A stretch of 64,000 nucleotides of DNA, taken from positions 62,001 to 126,000 of the forward strand of contig BAAHQB010000190.1 of the NCBI GenBank assembly GCA_054601695.1, written 5' to 3'. The notes under the pieces are model-generated. The model had not been told where the DNA came from. It ran no database searches and was given only the letters and a program-made list of their open reading frames with translations. A program made the translations under genes and the position numbers. Positions 1 through 64,000 of this stretch are shown here, piece by piece (the first letter of the stretch is position 1; each line of letters begins with the position of its first letter). The stretch is from Amorphochlora amoebiformis (taxonomy: Eukaryota; Cercozoa; Chlorarachniophyceae).

Positions 1-57
1 ATACGTATATAAATATAGATATACATATATTTGTTGTGAAATATTTCTATAAGTATT

Positions 58-109
<52 letters not shown>

Positions 110-395
110 CGAACAATTTTACATTTTTAGCAAGCGAAAGAATGAATGTATAATCTATGAAACATTGAGTGTGTGAAGGCCATTGGGACAGAACTATCTG
201 GCCGTGGATATATAGTACATCTACATCTGTGCTTTCAACATATGGGATTATGTGTCCTTACATTGTGAGATCGTACACGAAGGGTTTACAACCTCTAAGA
301 GGATGTAAAAATGGCACTGTAAATGTTGACCTACATGTGAACATGTGTACTAGCCGTGTAACTATAACACGTAAAGTCTCGGCGTTTGTTGATAT
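1..395. other. 3' flank of the receptor gene, no gene seen
   Basis: The first 110 bases are TA-rich, with an uninterrupted (TA)n run at about 65-107. Bases 115-395 are ordinary unique sequence downstream of the receptor gene's stop. A short open frame on the plus strand (169-438) overlaps that stop and has no recognisable features, so I treat this stretch as the gene's 3' flank. Confidence 0.5.
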
Positions 396-12748
<12,353 letters not shown>

Positions 12749-13500
12749 TTTACGTTGGCAATGAGGTTGCGTCTGCTGCTTCAGGAAGCAAAAATAGGAT
12801 ATACGAGATATGCAGTGCTTTCAGGAGCTCTGGAATCCATTCGTGTCGTCCATTTGATCGGTGCATCTCGCTTTGAGAAATGGAAAGAACGTTTGGTGTC
12901 TTCGAAGGCTTCCCAAAGAAACAAGGCTTCTTTGTCTTCGAAGGCTCGATTGCAGAAGTTTACCTTAAAAAAATTATTTGATCGGGGATAACTTTGGGTG
13001 ATTTCGAAACGAAACCGTGGTAGATAATAACCGTTGATTGCATGAGAAGTATTAAAGTTTATGTAAGAACTAATTACATTCTAAAAGGCTATAGTAAAGT
13101 TTCTGAATCTCAGTTAACATGAAGTCTTAAAGATTAATAAACGTTAATCAAGCTACTGAATCTGTCTAGAAATATATTAATAATATTTTCGAAGGCCTTT
13201 TAAGTTCTGATAACTATAAAACTCAGTTGTACAGGGTGATGGAGGCTATCATGGAGTTAGTCTCTCGTGTGGTTATGAAGTTACACAGCAATCGAATGGT
13301 CGCGAGAACCTGTCTTGAGATAGTCTGGAGAAATCAAATGCTACTGACTCTTTGCTGAGAGTACAATAATTTACTGTACTCGGTATCTCTGTTCACAGTA
13401 CTACTCGATAATCCAATATCTATGTACTCTGCTGTTTACGTAATCCTGTAGTGTAGAGTAAAAATACTGTACTTTTGCAAGCCTAACCCAACGCTTAGGC
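12749..13500. other. Upstream region of the receptor gene
   Basis: About 750 bases of ordinary unique sequence without TA repeats, directly upstream of the receptor start codon, so the promoter should lie here. A 78-codon open frame on the plus strand (12755-12991) has no recognisable domain and no clear splice context; I do not call it a gene. Confidence 0.5.
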
Positions 13501-13529
13501 TGCCAAATCATACAGACCTTTCACCTAAT

Positions 13530-13721
13530 CCTACTGTGCATATACATATGCATATAACTACATGCATAAGCATGGATATACATACATATACATACACATA
13601 TACTTCTAGTACTATATGCATACATATACACATACACATACAAATATATATATATATATATATACATATATCTATATATATATATACATATATGTATGTA
13701 TATACATATGCAAATATATAC

Positions 13722-13812
<91 letters not shown>

Positions 13813-13870
13813 TGTATATATATATGTATAGTCTGCATATGTGTATGTATATGCGTATCTACTATGCGAA

Positions 13871-13913
<43 letters not shown>

Positions 13914-14291
13914 GCTATGTATATGGGTATATATAACTGTATGTATATTTGTATGTATACTTGTATGCATACTTGTATACATATGTGTATATACGAAACA
14001 TGTACACACAAATATATCTGCGTACATATGTATACACACACATATATACATATATATATACATACATGTATGTACACACGGCACACACACATGGAGATAT
14101 ATTTTTACAAATATAATTGTGTATACATACGTAGACAAATGTATCTATACACATACAAATCCTTATGTGTAATCTACATGTAAATATGTGCACACACATG
14201 TAAAAAGAGATATCCATGTACAAATATGTATATGTACATGTATTTAATACATGTATATGAAAATACCTGTATGTATACCATAAATATATAT

Positions 14292-14383
<92 letters not shown>

Positions 14384-14412
14384 AACACATGTATATATAT
14401 ATTATATATATG

Positions 14413-14453
<41 letters not shown>

Positions 14454-14463
14454 ATATATATAA

Positions 14464-14519
<56 letters not shown>

Positions 14520-14600
14520 GTACACATAAAGGACCAAATGCCCTGTACACATAAAAATATGCACATTTATGTCTAAATATATAAAATTTCATATAATTTA
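13530..14600. repeat. TA/CA/TG microsatellite block
   Basis: Nearly continuous simple repeat, TA-rich with interspersed CATA and TGTA steps. (TA)n runs are longest at about 13755-13808, 14325-14372 and 14485-14518. No coding signal is seen. Confidence 0.85.
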
Positions 14601-14715
14601 CTTAAGTACAATGTGATATACATATATATTCATATGTACTTATCTGTATTATATAACTACTGCACATATTTACTTTAATGCATGTACATATATATGTATA
14701 TTATACACATATGAG

Positions 14716-17145
14716 CATACATAAAAGAAGTTGAGGAAGAGAGTGAAGCAAAAAAGGATTTGGAATAAGCAGGGAGGGAGAGGCAAAGGATGCAACGAAA
14801 ACAGAGGAGAACAAGTCTAGACAACGAGAGAGAAGAGGGAGGAGAGACAGAGGGTGAGAGGAAGAGGGAGAAACAGGGAGGAGGAGAGACAAAGACTCAG
14901 AAGAGAGAGAACAGGAGAGGGAGGGAGAGGAAAGACAGAGAGAGGAGAGGAGGAAAGGGAATATGTATGCACATTAATATATATTATATATATATATATA
15001 TATATATCACGGTATATATAAGTATCGTTATTAATACATGTATGCATTTACATGTCACTCTACAAGCCCAGTTAGATTTAACAATTCAGTTACATCTTAA
15101 CTCTAAAAATCAAATAGGTTTAAGAAACAGTGATTCATATTGTGAACATTCCAACCATATTTGAACTTCAAACGTAAACTAATGAGTTTTGAAACTTTTT
15201 TGGGAAATCTGTAACCGTCAGCATTGTCGATTTCACCTCCAAAAAAGCCAAATTCCCCCCTTCGATAAATCGAAAATCCAGAAATGACAAGCTGATTCTA
15301 CATCCTCATTTGACATTTCTGTGGCAAAATTTTGACGAAAGGCACAAAATTCACTTCGCACCATGTCCAAAACCCTCGAAATTTTTTTTCATACAACACT
15401 ATGAAATTGCCGGCCATAAAGTACGTATCTCTAGTGCTTTTTGCTGTCCCTCAGGGTGTCATCCATCGTCTCCATAACTCATTGTATACGTACTGACCCA
15501 GTTCATTTCCCTGGAATCTCTAGTAACTCCATGGCGTAGGGGGTTCGCACCCCATGGTTTTGACCCCCATTCTCAAACTAGATGACGGTCTTCCCGCGTG
15601 CGAAAAATACACCAAATTGCACCCAGAGTCTAGGCAGGGTATTTTAGGATGATCAAGCACGCTGCAAGACCACTGTATCTTGTGCATATCACGGGGGCTC
15701 GCAAAAACATGCCGGCTGTCGCTGACACGCCACCCTGCGCCCATGGAACGGTCAAACCAATCAACGGTGTATTTTTCTAGGCGAAATTGGTAGGAAACTG
15801 TTTTTTGAGTGTAGTCACGTTGAGTGACGGTTTTTCCATGACCATGGCCCACGGGCGACAGTTAAATTAAATCGTGAAACCATGGTTAATTCTGCGTGAC
15901 ATACAGAGATATCACTCATATTGGGATTTGTGACCATACGGTGTGTGTCCCTCGAGCGGTGGTTGTTGATAATGTCGTTCTGTGTGACAGCGTCAATCAT
16001 GTCGTCATGCACAGTGACCATGTTGGAAAAGCAGTCACTCATCGTGACTATGCTGGACTCGATTTCGCCTAGAACAATCCCTCGTTGATTGGTTTGACCA
16101 TTCCAAGGGTGGCGGGGGCCAGTCAGCGACAGCCGGCATGTTTTTGCGAGCCCCCGTGATATGCACAAGATACAGTGGTCTTGCAGCGTGCTTGATCATC
16201 CTAAAATACCCTGCCTAGATTCTGGGTGCAATTTGGTGTATTTTCGCACACGGGAAGACCGTCATCTAGTTTGAGAATGGGGGTCAAAACCATGGGGTGC
16301 GAACCCCCTACGCCATGGAGTTACTAGAGATTCCAGGGAAATGAACTGGGTCAGTACGTATACAATGAGTTATAGAGACGATGGATGACACCCTGAGGGA
16401 CAGCAAAAAGCACTAGAGATACGTACTTTATGGCCGGCAATTTGATAGTGGTGCGCGGAAAAAAATTTCGAGGGTTTTGGACATGGCGCGAAGTGAATTT
16501 CGCGTCTTTCGTCAAAATTTTGCCACGAAAATGTCAAATGAGGATGTAGAATCAGCTTGTCGTTTCTCGATTTTCGATTTATCGGAGGGGAGAAATTGGC
16601 TTTTTTGGGGGAAGAAATCGACAATGCTGACGGTTACAGATTTCCCAAAAACGTTTCAAAACTCATTAGTTTACGTTTTGAAGTCCAAATATGGTTGGGA
16701 TGTTCATAATATGAATCGTTGTTTCTTAAATCTGTTTGATTTTTAGAGTTAAGATGTAACTGAATTGTTAAATCTAACTGGGCTTGTAGAATGACATGTA
16801 AATGCTAACCTGTTTTAATAACGATACTGATATATACCGTGATGATATGTGTACATTAATATGCATATATATTCCCTTTCCTCCTCTCCTCTCTCTGTCT
16901 TTCCTCTCCCTTCCTCTTCTGAGTCTTTGTTACCTTTCCACTTCATCTCCTCGCTGGGTCCCTCTTCCTCTCACCCTCTGCCTCTCCTCCCTCTCCTCTC
17001 GCGTTCTCTAGACTTGTTCTCCTCTGTTTTCATTGCATCCTTTCCTCTCACTAAGTGTACTCCCTCTGTCCTCATTCCACGGTGATCGATCCACTTTTTT
17101 CTTCACTCTCTCTAGTCTCTTCCTCCTCTCGACTTCCTTTATATG
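14716..17145. mobile_element. 2.4 kb element with two long inverted arms (foldback-like)
   Basis: The left arm (about 14716-15842) is repeated as its reverse complement in the right arm (about 16012-17145), separated by about 170 bases. The arms read alike almost base for base over the inner 700 bases, for example the stretch around 15420-15700 against 16140-16440. The outer parts are a GA-rich tract on the left (14760-14960) matching a CT-rich tract on the right (16870-17060). The arms contain open frames but none resembles a transposase. The structure suggests a foldback or MITE-like element, or a stalled palindromic duplication. Target-site duplications could not be defined in the repeat-rich flanks. 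Confidence 0.75.
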
Positions 17146-17149
17146 TAGT

Positions 17150-17235
17150 AGAATATGAATGTGTATGTATATATATATGTATATATATATATGTATATGT
17201 ACATGTCACATGATACACATTGTATATGTATTTTT

Positions 17236-17273
<38 letters not shown>

Positions 17274-17317
17274 GTGTGCGTGTGTGTATATATACTAGAT
17301 ATACGTCTATGTGTTTA

Positions 17318-17351
<34 letters not shown>

Positions 17352-17502
17352 ATATTATATATATATATATAAATATATATATATATATGTATAATGATAT
17401 GTATATATATATATATAGTGTATTATATTTAACACTTAGGAGAGAGATGGAAGCAGACATAGAGAACTTTGTCAGAGATATATATATTTATCATGATAAT
17501 CA

Positions 17503-17551
<49 letters not shown>

Positions 17552-17563
17552 AAAAACGATATG

Positions 17564-17603
<40 letters not shown>

Positions 17604-17745
17604 TTGTATCCTGGTTTAAATATCTATCTCTCACATTATTATCTATAATTGTACATATAATATCTGGACTATCATACATTAAATGTATATATATACATCT
17701 ATGCATGCATATATACACAGTATATATCTATCAACTATTATCAGA
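17150..17745. repeat. TA-rich block
   Basis: Microsatellite-rich DNA with short unique islands at about 17430-17500 and 17600-17690. No supported gene. Confidence 0.7.
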
Positions 17746-18376
17746 GAAATAGCTATTAGTCGAGCTACTGTATTGAACTGGCTCCTTACTAAATATGTGA
17801 GCGCGTATTCACCGCAGTTCACCGTTGATTGCCTTGAAATCAGGTCATGTCATCATGAGTCTTGAATTCGACCTCTGTGTCGATCTAAAAGTCTCTGCAT
17901 AACAGTTGCAGGGGCATTTACACCTTTCTGGCCTGGTCCATATGTTAATTATGAGTATAGCTTGAATGATTCCGAATAGCGAATTATTATCTACTCTAAT
18001 CTGTTCTACGATCGTTAAGCTCTTGAGCTTGTCCGTGTCGGCAATAAGACTACGCTATGTCTTGCACTCGCTCTTCTTTGATGGAGAACCGACTATGCTA
18101 CTTGTTGCGAAACAAATATGCTACTGAAACAAGAGATCTCGACATTCCCATATCGTATCACAGTTCAAAGTACATATCTGATGATTAGTGTGGGTAGTAA
18201 CGCAACACTAAGAATAGCGTAAGAATTTAACTTCTATGGCTTGCTCCCGGCATGGTTCCCGCATGCCTTGAATTTTCGCGTAATGCATTGATGTTTATGT
18301 ATATTATACAATATTAACATATGTAAATGTACATATATGCCTAGATACATAACTACCTACCGTATGATAGTGTATA

Positions 18377-18432
<56 letters not shown>

Positions 18433-18447
18433 TATATGATATTTATA

Positions 18448-18483
<36 letters not shown>

Positions 18484-18511
18484 GTACGTATATATGAAAT
18501 ATATATGTATA

Positions 18512-18577
<66 letters not shown>

Positions 18578-19558
18578 GTATATATATATATATAATATCA
18601 TAGTACAAATATATACTATGATGAAAACCTATATATAATATCACATATAATATAATAAATATTCCGAGTATGCACATATGTTATATGCACAGTATTGAAC
18701 ACATATCCTACTGTATTACTCTCTTGTACACGCCCTCTCTCACTCGAACTCGATGGCGTTTTAAGTTTTACCCTGCAAATGTACTAAATAACGCATTATA
18801 GAGTTTCTACGATACTTAGTATAGAGAGTTCAACGGTACGTTGTCTAACATTAGCCTTGCGCATGAGCGGTATTAGGCGAGGCCGAGTCGAATAATACTT
18901 ATTCGTGACTGAGTGGAGTTGTTATTTACTCAGCTCTGAGTACTATTTGGCCTTTGATAGGTTCGGCACACGTATTATCTAGTTATATATATATATATAT
19001 ATATATCTAGTATATATATTATATATATACACATATATATATTATCTTACGTATATATATATTATAACATATATTATATATCATGATATATATACATACA
19101 CATACATGAATCAAATTTTGTAATGTTATTACACATATGTATTATTTAAGGGCTTTTTGTAAGTCTCCTGACAATTCCGATTGAAGTTGTGAAGCATGAA
19201 AATCGATATCTTACGTACGTACGTACACGTGTCATTACTCCGTCTATATCATGGGTTGTCTGGATATTTAACTGGGAAGTCACAATAATAACTGTAAATT
19301 TGAAAATGTTCGCGCATATGCATGTATGTTGTAATTATCACAAACTACACAAACTAGAGTCGATCAATGTCTATACAGACTAGTATGATCTAAAATAATA
19401 TGTAGTTCCAAATCATTCGGTTTTATGAACTACATGAAGTACCTAGATCTAGTACAGGAGTGTTCTATATTCTAGATATTAGAAAATGAATTTTCATAAC
19501 TGTGTCCAGTAGGATTGTGTGTCTCATGTTAATTCAACGGCAACACTAATAACCCTTG
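17746..19558. other. Intergenic stretch, mostly unique sequence
   Basis: Unique sequence at 17746-18360, 18690-18985 and 19100-19558, interrupted by TA blocks at 18378-18600 and 18983-19090. I found no splice-consistent coding exon. The short frame ending at 17865 has a vaguely helix-turn-helix-like segment but nothing more. Confidence 0.5.
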
Positions 19559-19786
19559 TTACACCAGAAGCGGGTCTACATGTAAACTCTCGGCTCTAAC
19601 AATACGATGATGAACTAAGCGAAATATGAGACAACATGCAATAGATAACAGCACTCACGATTGAGTAAGAGCGTAAGGATCGTTAAAGGCAAAGTCAACA
19701 TCGATGGAAGGTGGTGGGTTTTCGGTAATATTCCCGAAATTCAGCTTGCATGAATAGCACATGTGAAAGACGTTCTCTGTTGACAT
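19559..19786 (-). CDS. Possible 54-residue two-exon gene, unknown function
   Basis: Exon 1 is 19786-19659, starting ATG and ending at a strong donor (GTGAGTG). Exon 2 is 19595-19559, starting after TTAG and ending in TAA. The 63-base intron is in phase 2 and matches the shortest introns of the receptor gene in size. The product contains a CYSC motif near residue 10 and a Pro-rich stretch, but no family is recognised. It could equally be a chance frame, or the first exon of a longer gene with a different second exon. Confidence 0.33.
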
Positions 19787-20089
19787 TGTTCGTGTGGTAA
19801 TCAGTAATATACACTACACACATGAATGTATTTACATGTATGTATATATGTGATATAGTATATATATGTATGTGTAACATAATTATATACATACATATTA
19901 TCATATGCATAATACAATGTATGCACATATGCATCTATTATATCCAGATAATATATATGTATATATATATATATCATTATTTGTTCCCAGTTAAACACTG
20001 CCGGATAAGTCGGCAACAGAAGAGCGTGGTGTGCAGGTTTGGATGGGTCTATCTGATGGGGTTTATTGATGGGGGTTTATCAATGTCGA

Positions 20090-35439
<15,350 letters not shown>

Positions 35440-36648
35440 GTCAAGTTATTTACCGAATTTTTATCCTCCCACGAACCCTAAGAACCCTCATAAAATTTAA
35501 CCGCTAATCAATATTTCCTAGCTCCCCTTACGCCCGAGAGACTCATCTGTTACAGTGTATACCTCTTTCTGCCTACACTCATGACGCCATCTGCAACTCA
35601 TTGCAAATATATGGACTACCGCTATATTTGCCTTTTCTGATTGTCGTTGCAAGGGTATACATGCAGTTTTGTATTTCCTCACGGTCAATATTACCCCACT
35701 GTGATATCAGGAAATGTTTTTATATCGTAATATTTCGGCCTTTTTTGGATTGTTGTTAAGGTCGTAAGCACAAAAGAAGGAAAAAAAATCGAACGGTTTC
35801 CATACTCTACCCCGCGAGAACTTGTATAAGGCATACTGGGTGGTTGTGTGTTCGCAACACCATAACTTCCCTTTCAACCTCGTGGAAATAAAAAAAAAAA
35901 AAACGCCAAATTCCAGACCACCCCTCCCCCCCCTTCCTCCCCAGTTACAAAACCGAATTGAAAGGTAACCCCCTCATTTTCGAAGTACCCCATTGCTCGC
36001 CGGAACACGCAGTTGGGTCAGAGATCCCAGCCCCACGCTTCACTCGGAAAAGTTAACTATTAGAGGTCAGGCTTATTTTTTCCGTCCGTGACATCGCGTG
36101 ACCAACGAAAGGATCACGCTGAAGAGCCCAAAATGCGTGACACAGCGACTAATCACGATAGAGCAAGGTCTTTAGATCAACTGAGGAACAGCAGGACAAC
36201 CCCGGGACAGCTTGTGTCAGGAAATTTCTCGCTTGGAATCCAGACACGTGTCGTGAATACATTTTTCGATGGTACCCGTGGACGGGAGAAATCAAACCGC
36301 CTGAGCGAATCCACAGGGTTGGTACCGCCCAAACAGTGCACCCAATATCCTTTTTCGTTGACATTCACAGTGTGTCCTGAGTGCGAAATGAGAGAACGAA
36401 AACATGTTTACACTTCTGATCGGGATTTGAGAGCTCCGAAAGAGAGTCCATCCTTCGGAGGTGGGAAACCGAAACGGAGGAAGCTTCCGTACGTTGGCTT
36501 TCCTCTCTCTTCCTGTTCTTTTTTTGTTTCGATTTAGGTTTGAAGGTTTGGTGTGGTATTGGTATGGTATGAATATATATATATATATATATTGTAAAAT
36601 ATCAATGTGTACATGTATGTATATATGTGCGCATATATGTATATATAT

Positions 36649-36718
<70 letters not shown>

Positions 36719-36739
36719 TATATATATTTATATATCCAG
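35440..36739. promoter_or_regulatory. Shared upstream region between two divergent genes
   Basis: The 1.3 kb between the start of the ankyrin-PDZ gene (minus) and the first coding exon of the hydrolase-like gene (plus) must hold both promoters. It is ordinary, higher-GC sequence. A 149-codon plus-strand frame (36088-36537) includes CPEC and is followed by an intron-like stretch (GTACGT at about 36491 to TTTAG at 36539), which may be a 5' leader intron. No TATA box or motif stands out. No gene is called. Confidence 0.45.
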
Positions 36740-36742
36740 GTG

Positions 36743-43209
<6,467 letters not shown>

Positions 43210-43230
43210 TGATACAAACATCGACTGGAT

Positions 43231-43278
<48 letters not shown>

Positions 43279-43333
43279 TAATATATATATATACAATTTA
43301 TATAGTATATTCACATATGTTTATTAAATATAT

Positions 43334-43364
<31 letters not shown>

Positions 43365-43483
43365 GTAATATATATGTATATGTATAGTGAATCATACATT
43401 CGTAACATATTTATACATACATATATACATATATATATATATACATATATATTACATATGTATATGATATATATTATTCATAC

Positions 43484-43548
<65 letters not shown>

Positions 43549-43599
43549 TGCATATATATAAATATATATAAGTATATATTTACCTATAAACTATTTGAC

Positions 43600-43662
<63 letters not shown>

Positions 43663-43674
43663 ATATGTATATAC

Positions 43675-43742
<68 letters not shown>

Positions 43743-44454
43743 TATATTATATATATATATATAATATACATATAATATATATATACATACACATATATAT
43801 ATATATATGTATATATATGTGTGTGTGTATATATGTACATATGTATATATGTATATACATACATACATATATACATATATACATATATATATATATATAT
43901 CAGCATCCACTAACGGCAAGAACATAGCTCATTGCAGCTGCACAATGTCGAATTCCGGAACCGTCCGAATATCGCTTCCAATGTGTGAATGTTTGGCTTT
44001 CTAAGCAAATTGGGTACTATTTGAGGACTTTTAGTACTGCAAGACTTGACATCATATCTATCGATGCCATGCTAACAAGTTGGCCACAAATAATGTTGTG
44101 TAGATTGTACAGTAAGAGACTCAGCGGCTACTCTAGCTACTGTCCAGAGTTCTAGACTAAATTTAAGCGATACACATCTGGTACCGAATGATGAAAACTT
44201 ACTGAGCTAGATTACATACTGTCTAGACTGTGTTAGCTTAGAGTTGAATGTATTAAGAACGCCAGCAGATATATCGAATATATCTCTGTACATATATACA
44301 ACCTCTCAACTTAACCATTTTTTCGCTTCCACCATCAGTTACGTTTGTGTCATGATGTGATTACATGTACTAGATAGAGGCAATCTAGGCAATGATTATA
44401 CTCGTGTACTCATTCTAGTTATTCTAGTCATTATATTCAGTATGCCTAAGAATC

Positions 44455-44489
<35 letters not shown>

Positions 44490-44606
44490 CTGTACATATA
44501 CATATATAATATATATAAATATGTATTTATATATACATATTCATACATATATATATATATATACATGTGTATGTATATATATAAATATTATGTGTATGTA
44601 TGTATG

Positions 44607-44643
<37 letters not shown>

Positions 44644-45086
44644 CCAGTTGTAAGAAGGAACCAGAGAGGGATATACATGCATGAGAGCGATTTCGACCTC
44701 TAAGCCTCTCACAAGCCTATAACACTTAAAAATGACGAAAATATTGCAAAATCACCCCAAAAACGCCGGGCAACAGTGGTTCCTACGCCCCATGGCCCCC
44801 ATCGCAGCGTCCAGTAGATCTGTGCTCCTGACAAGAAGTTGAACACGTGTCAACCGACTCTCCTAGAAAATCCATACAGTACCGCATGGTCAAAGGTGCT
44901 TGTCTGTCTCTCCCCCCCCCAATATCTGCTTTATTGCTCAAATTTCCCTCATGTAACCTCTAAAATCATGTATGAGTACCTGTTCTCCGAAATATCTGGT
45001 AAATAGAAGGAAATTTGAAATATAAATAGATTATTTTCACAAACCCCCCCCCCCTTCCCAAACCAGCCGGCGCAATAGGCGTGTTT
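43210..45086. other. Intergenic region between the hydrolase-like and formyltransferase genes
   Basis: TA microsatellites at 43233-43900 and 44455-44640. Unique sequence at 43900-44450 and 44640-45086 with no convincing coding exon. A C-run at about 45044-45054 follows a smaller one near 44917. The formyltransferase promoter should lie toward the right end. Confidence 0.5.
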
Positions 45087-45221
45087 ATGGTGATTTTGGG
45101 TTCCATGGCATTTTGGAGGCCGTATATGAGATTGACGAATGGATTGAAAAATGGCGGGAAAGTGTTTTCGCGGGAAAAAGTTTCGTTTGTGGGGGGAAGG
45201 GCGAGGAAAGGGGTCGGGACG
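45087..45221 (+). CDS. Possible alternative 5' exon of the formyltransferase gene
   Basis: An ATG frame of 45 codons ends at a GGGACG/GTATGA donor in phase 0 and would join in frame to the acceptor (ACACAG) at 45922, ahead of the formyltransferase ATG at 45932. The encoded peptide is basic with few acidic residues, compatible with a longer targeting sequence. Without splicing it ends in TGA after one more codon. It could instead be part of an untranslated leader or a chance frame. Confidence 0.35.
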
Positions 45222-45282
45222 GTATGAACGAATTCTGTATGCGTGTGTGTTTCTGTGTTGACATAATTTGACTATATTTATG

Positions 45283-45320
<38 letters not shown>

Positions 45321-45375
45321 ACGTATAACTGTCTGTATTTCAAGGTATACATATGAAAATAACAAGCACTGAAGT

Positions 45376-45412
<37 letters not shown>

Positions 45413-45417
45413 GTATG

Positions 45418-45456
<39 letters not shown>

Positions 45457-45849
45457 ATATGTATATATATATATATATTATACATACATATACATGTATA
45501 TGTGTATGTGTGTATGTGTGTACATATGTGTGTATAAATGTGCATGTGTGTATGTGTATAATGTGTGCGTGTGTGTTTACATTCGCGTATATATGTATAT
45601 GTGTGTAATATGCATGTGTATGTATGCAATTATTTAGTTAGTATATGCAAATGAGGATAATAAAAAAACACACATGTTTACATAATATGTGTGCGCATAT
45701 GTGCATACATATACATACACACACACATACACACACACACACATGCATGTGTGTGCATATGTGTGCACACATATACACATACACACATATTATGCACATG
45801 TGTATCCATAAACGGACACTTCTAATGTATTCCAATCGATGTATATATG

Positions 45850-45883
<34 letters not shown>

Positions 45884-45931
45884 TATATACATATATATAC
45901 AATTACATATATACATACACAGCCCTGGACG

Positions 45932-58798
<12,867 letters not shown>

Positions 58799-58940
58799 AG
58801 CATCATAGATTAACCACCAAAAGAGGAACAAACATTACTAAGCTAATCATCTAGATATTATTGAGAACGCCGACTACAGTGTGCAGTATGGTACAAAGTT
58901 TGTACACGTTCTTTTTGTGATGTATATATATATATATCTA

Positions 58941-58980
<40 letters not shown>

Positions 58981-59514
58981 AGTATATATATATATATATG
59001 TATATATATGTATGGTACAAAGTTAGTACATCATGACTATGTGTAATATATAAATATATATATATATATATATACATATGCCGTATCCATATAGATATAT
59101 ATATATATGTGTGTGTATTTGTATACATATAGATATATATATATATATATACGCATAAATACAGTGTACACTGTACAGTATGGTACAAAGTTAGTATAGT
59201 AGTTTTCGTAACGCGAACGAAGAATTATTATTACTAGCGTGAGCTGTAAAATGTTAGTAATATATTAGGCCACTGTTTTAGACCTTCGCTTAAATAATCA
59301 CGTATCATTTCTATGCACTAGATCTAGAAGACGCATGGCAGTATAACTCAGTGAAACTCAAAAACCACCTTTACAATCCTTATTGAATGATATATTAACG
59401 ACTCTGATCCAACTTATTCGGAACTTGCGATACGCCAGCCTAAATCTAATTAATGCCGAAAAAATCTAGAAATCAATAATCTTTTCTCAGAAAGCTGCAT
59501 GGTAGAGAAAAAGC
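58799..59514. other. Convergent intergenic region
   Basis: About 700 bases between the 3' ends of the formyltransferase (plus) and TrpF (minus). It holds three copies of TATGGTACAAAGTTAGTA near 58888, 59011 and 59178, TA runs at 58925-59005, and unique sequence at 59200-59514. No gene or clear terminator is visible. Confidence 0.55.
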
Positions 59515-63644
<4,130 letters not shown>

Positions 63645-63674
63645 CTATATATATATGTATATGTATACATATAC

Positions 63675-63712
63675 ATATAAGAATCGAGCATTACAATAGG
63701 GGAAAGACCTAT

Positions 63713-63743
<31 letters not shown>

Positions 63744-63776
63744 AGAATCGAGCATTACAATAGGGGAAAGACCTAT

Positions 63777-63810
<34 letters not shown>

Positions 63811-63883
63811 AAGAATCGAGCATTACAATAGGGGAAAGACCTATATGTATGTATATGTATATGTATATATATATATGTATGTA

Positions 63884-63915
<32 letters not shown>

Positions 63916-63950
63916 AGAATCGAGCATTACAATAGGGGAAAGACCTATAT
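63675..63950 (-). repeat. Upstream partial copies of TrpF exon 63644-63568
   Basis: Four copies (near 63679, 63743, 63811 and 63915) carry the acceptor and first 34 or so bases of the exon (LSPIVMLDS codons), each followed by TA repeats. They lie 5' of the intact exon in the transcript. Confidence 0.92.
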
Positions 63951-63966
63951 ATATGTATATATTTAT

Positions 63967-64000
<34 letters not shown>

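Noticed and set aside
15520-16168. Two overlapping minus-strand frames of about 110 codons
   Set aside because: They lie in the arms and spacer of the inverted repeat, match no family, and the arm frame is not preserved as coding in the other arm.
17683-17865. Short frame with an SRATVLNWLLTKY segment like a transposase helix-turn-helix
   Set aside because: Only about 40 residues, no further homology and no element structure around it.
36088-36537. 149-codon plus-strand frame between the divergent genes
   Set aside because: It has no recognisable domain and lies where both promoters must be. An intron-like stretch near its end fits a leader intron as well. Kept only as a note.

Overview
This is a fragment of a nuclear genome from a eukaryote, most likely a single-celled protist or alga. 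Every gene is split by GT-AG (rarely GC-AG) introns, interstitial arrays of the telomere hexamer TTAGGG/CCCTAA lie inside genes, and most of the remaining DNA is (TA)n microsatellite. Stops used are TAA and TGA, so the code looks standard. Ser/Thr/Pro stretches of the 'SPT' type and the domain mix would suit a stramenopile or related alga, but I cannot fix the lineage. Long Ile/Tyr-only reading frames are translations of TA repeats and are not genes.

I assembled the genes by hand, matching splice sites, intron phases and protein families. In order: (A) minus strand 12748-396, 16 exons, 1742 aa: a secreted-type N-terminus, a Ser/Thr/Pro stalk, REJ/PKD-like repeats, a GPS (GAIN) autocleavage motif and seven membrane segments, i.e. 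an adhesion-GPCR/polycystin-like receptor. (B) minus strand 35439-20090, 22 exons, 438 aa: ankyrin repeats, one PDZ domain and an unrecognised C-terminal region. (C) plus strand 36743-43209, 12 exons, 799 aa: a secreted glycoside-hydrolase-like TIM-barrel protein, divergent from B. (D) plus strand 45932-58798, 17 exons, 357 aa: mitochondrial methionyl-tRNA formyltransferase. (E) minus strand 63644-59515, last five exons: phosphoribosylanthranilate isomerase (TrpF), whose 5' part lies beyond the window. A tentative 54-residue two-exon gene sits at 19786-19559. Between A and B lies a 2.4 kb element made of two ~1.1 kb inverted arms.

In all five genes the reading frame closes exactly across all proposed exons. 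Exons are very small (25-150 nt is typical) and introns large, so the formyltransferase takes 12.9 kb to encode 357 residues.

The most unusual feature is a population of partial exon copies, here called 'exon echoes'. Copies upstream of an exon carry its acceptor plus the 5' part of the exon. Copies downstream carry the 3' part plus the donor. They end in TA tracts and occur beside exons of genes B, C, D and E. A second unusual feature is that telomeric-repeat tracts in introns abut exons directly and supply splice-site sequence. The genes show no shared pathway; they appear to be unrelated neighbours.
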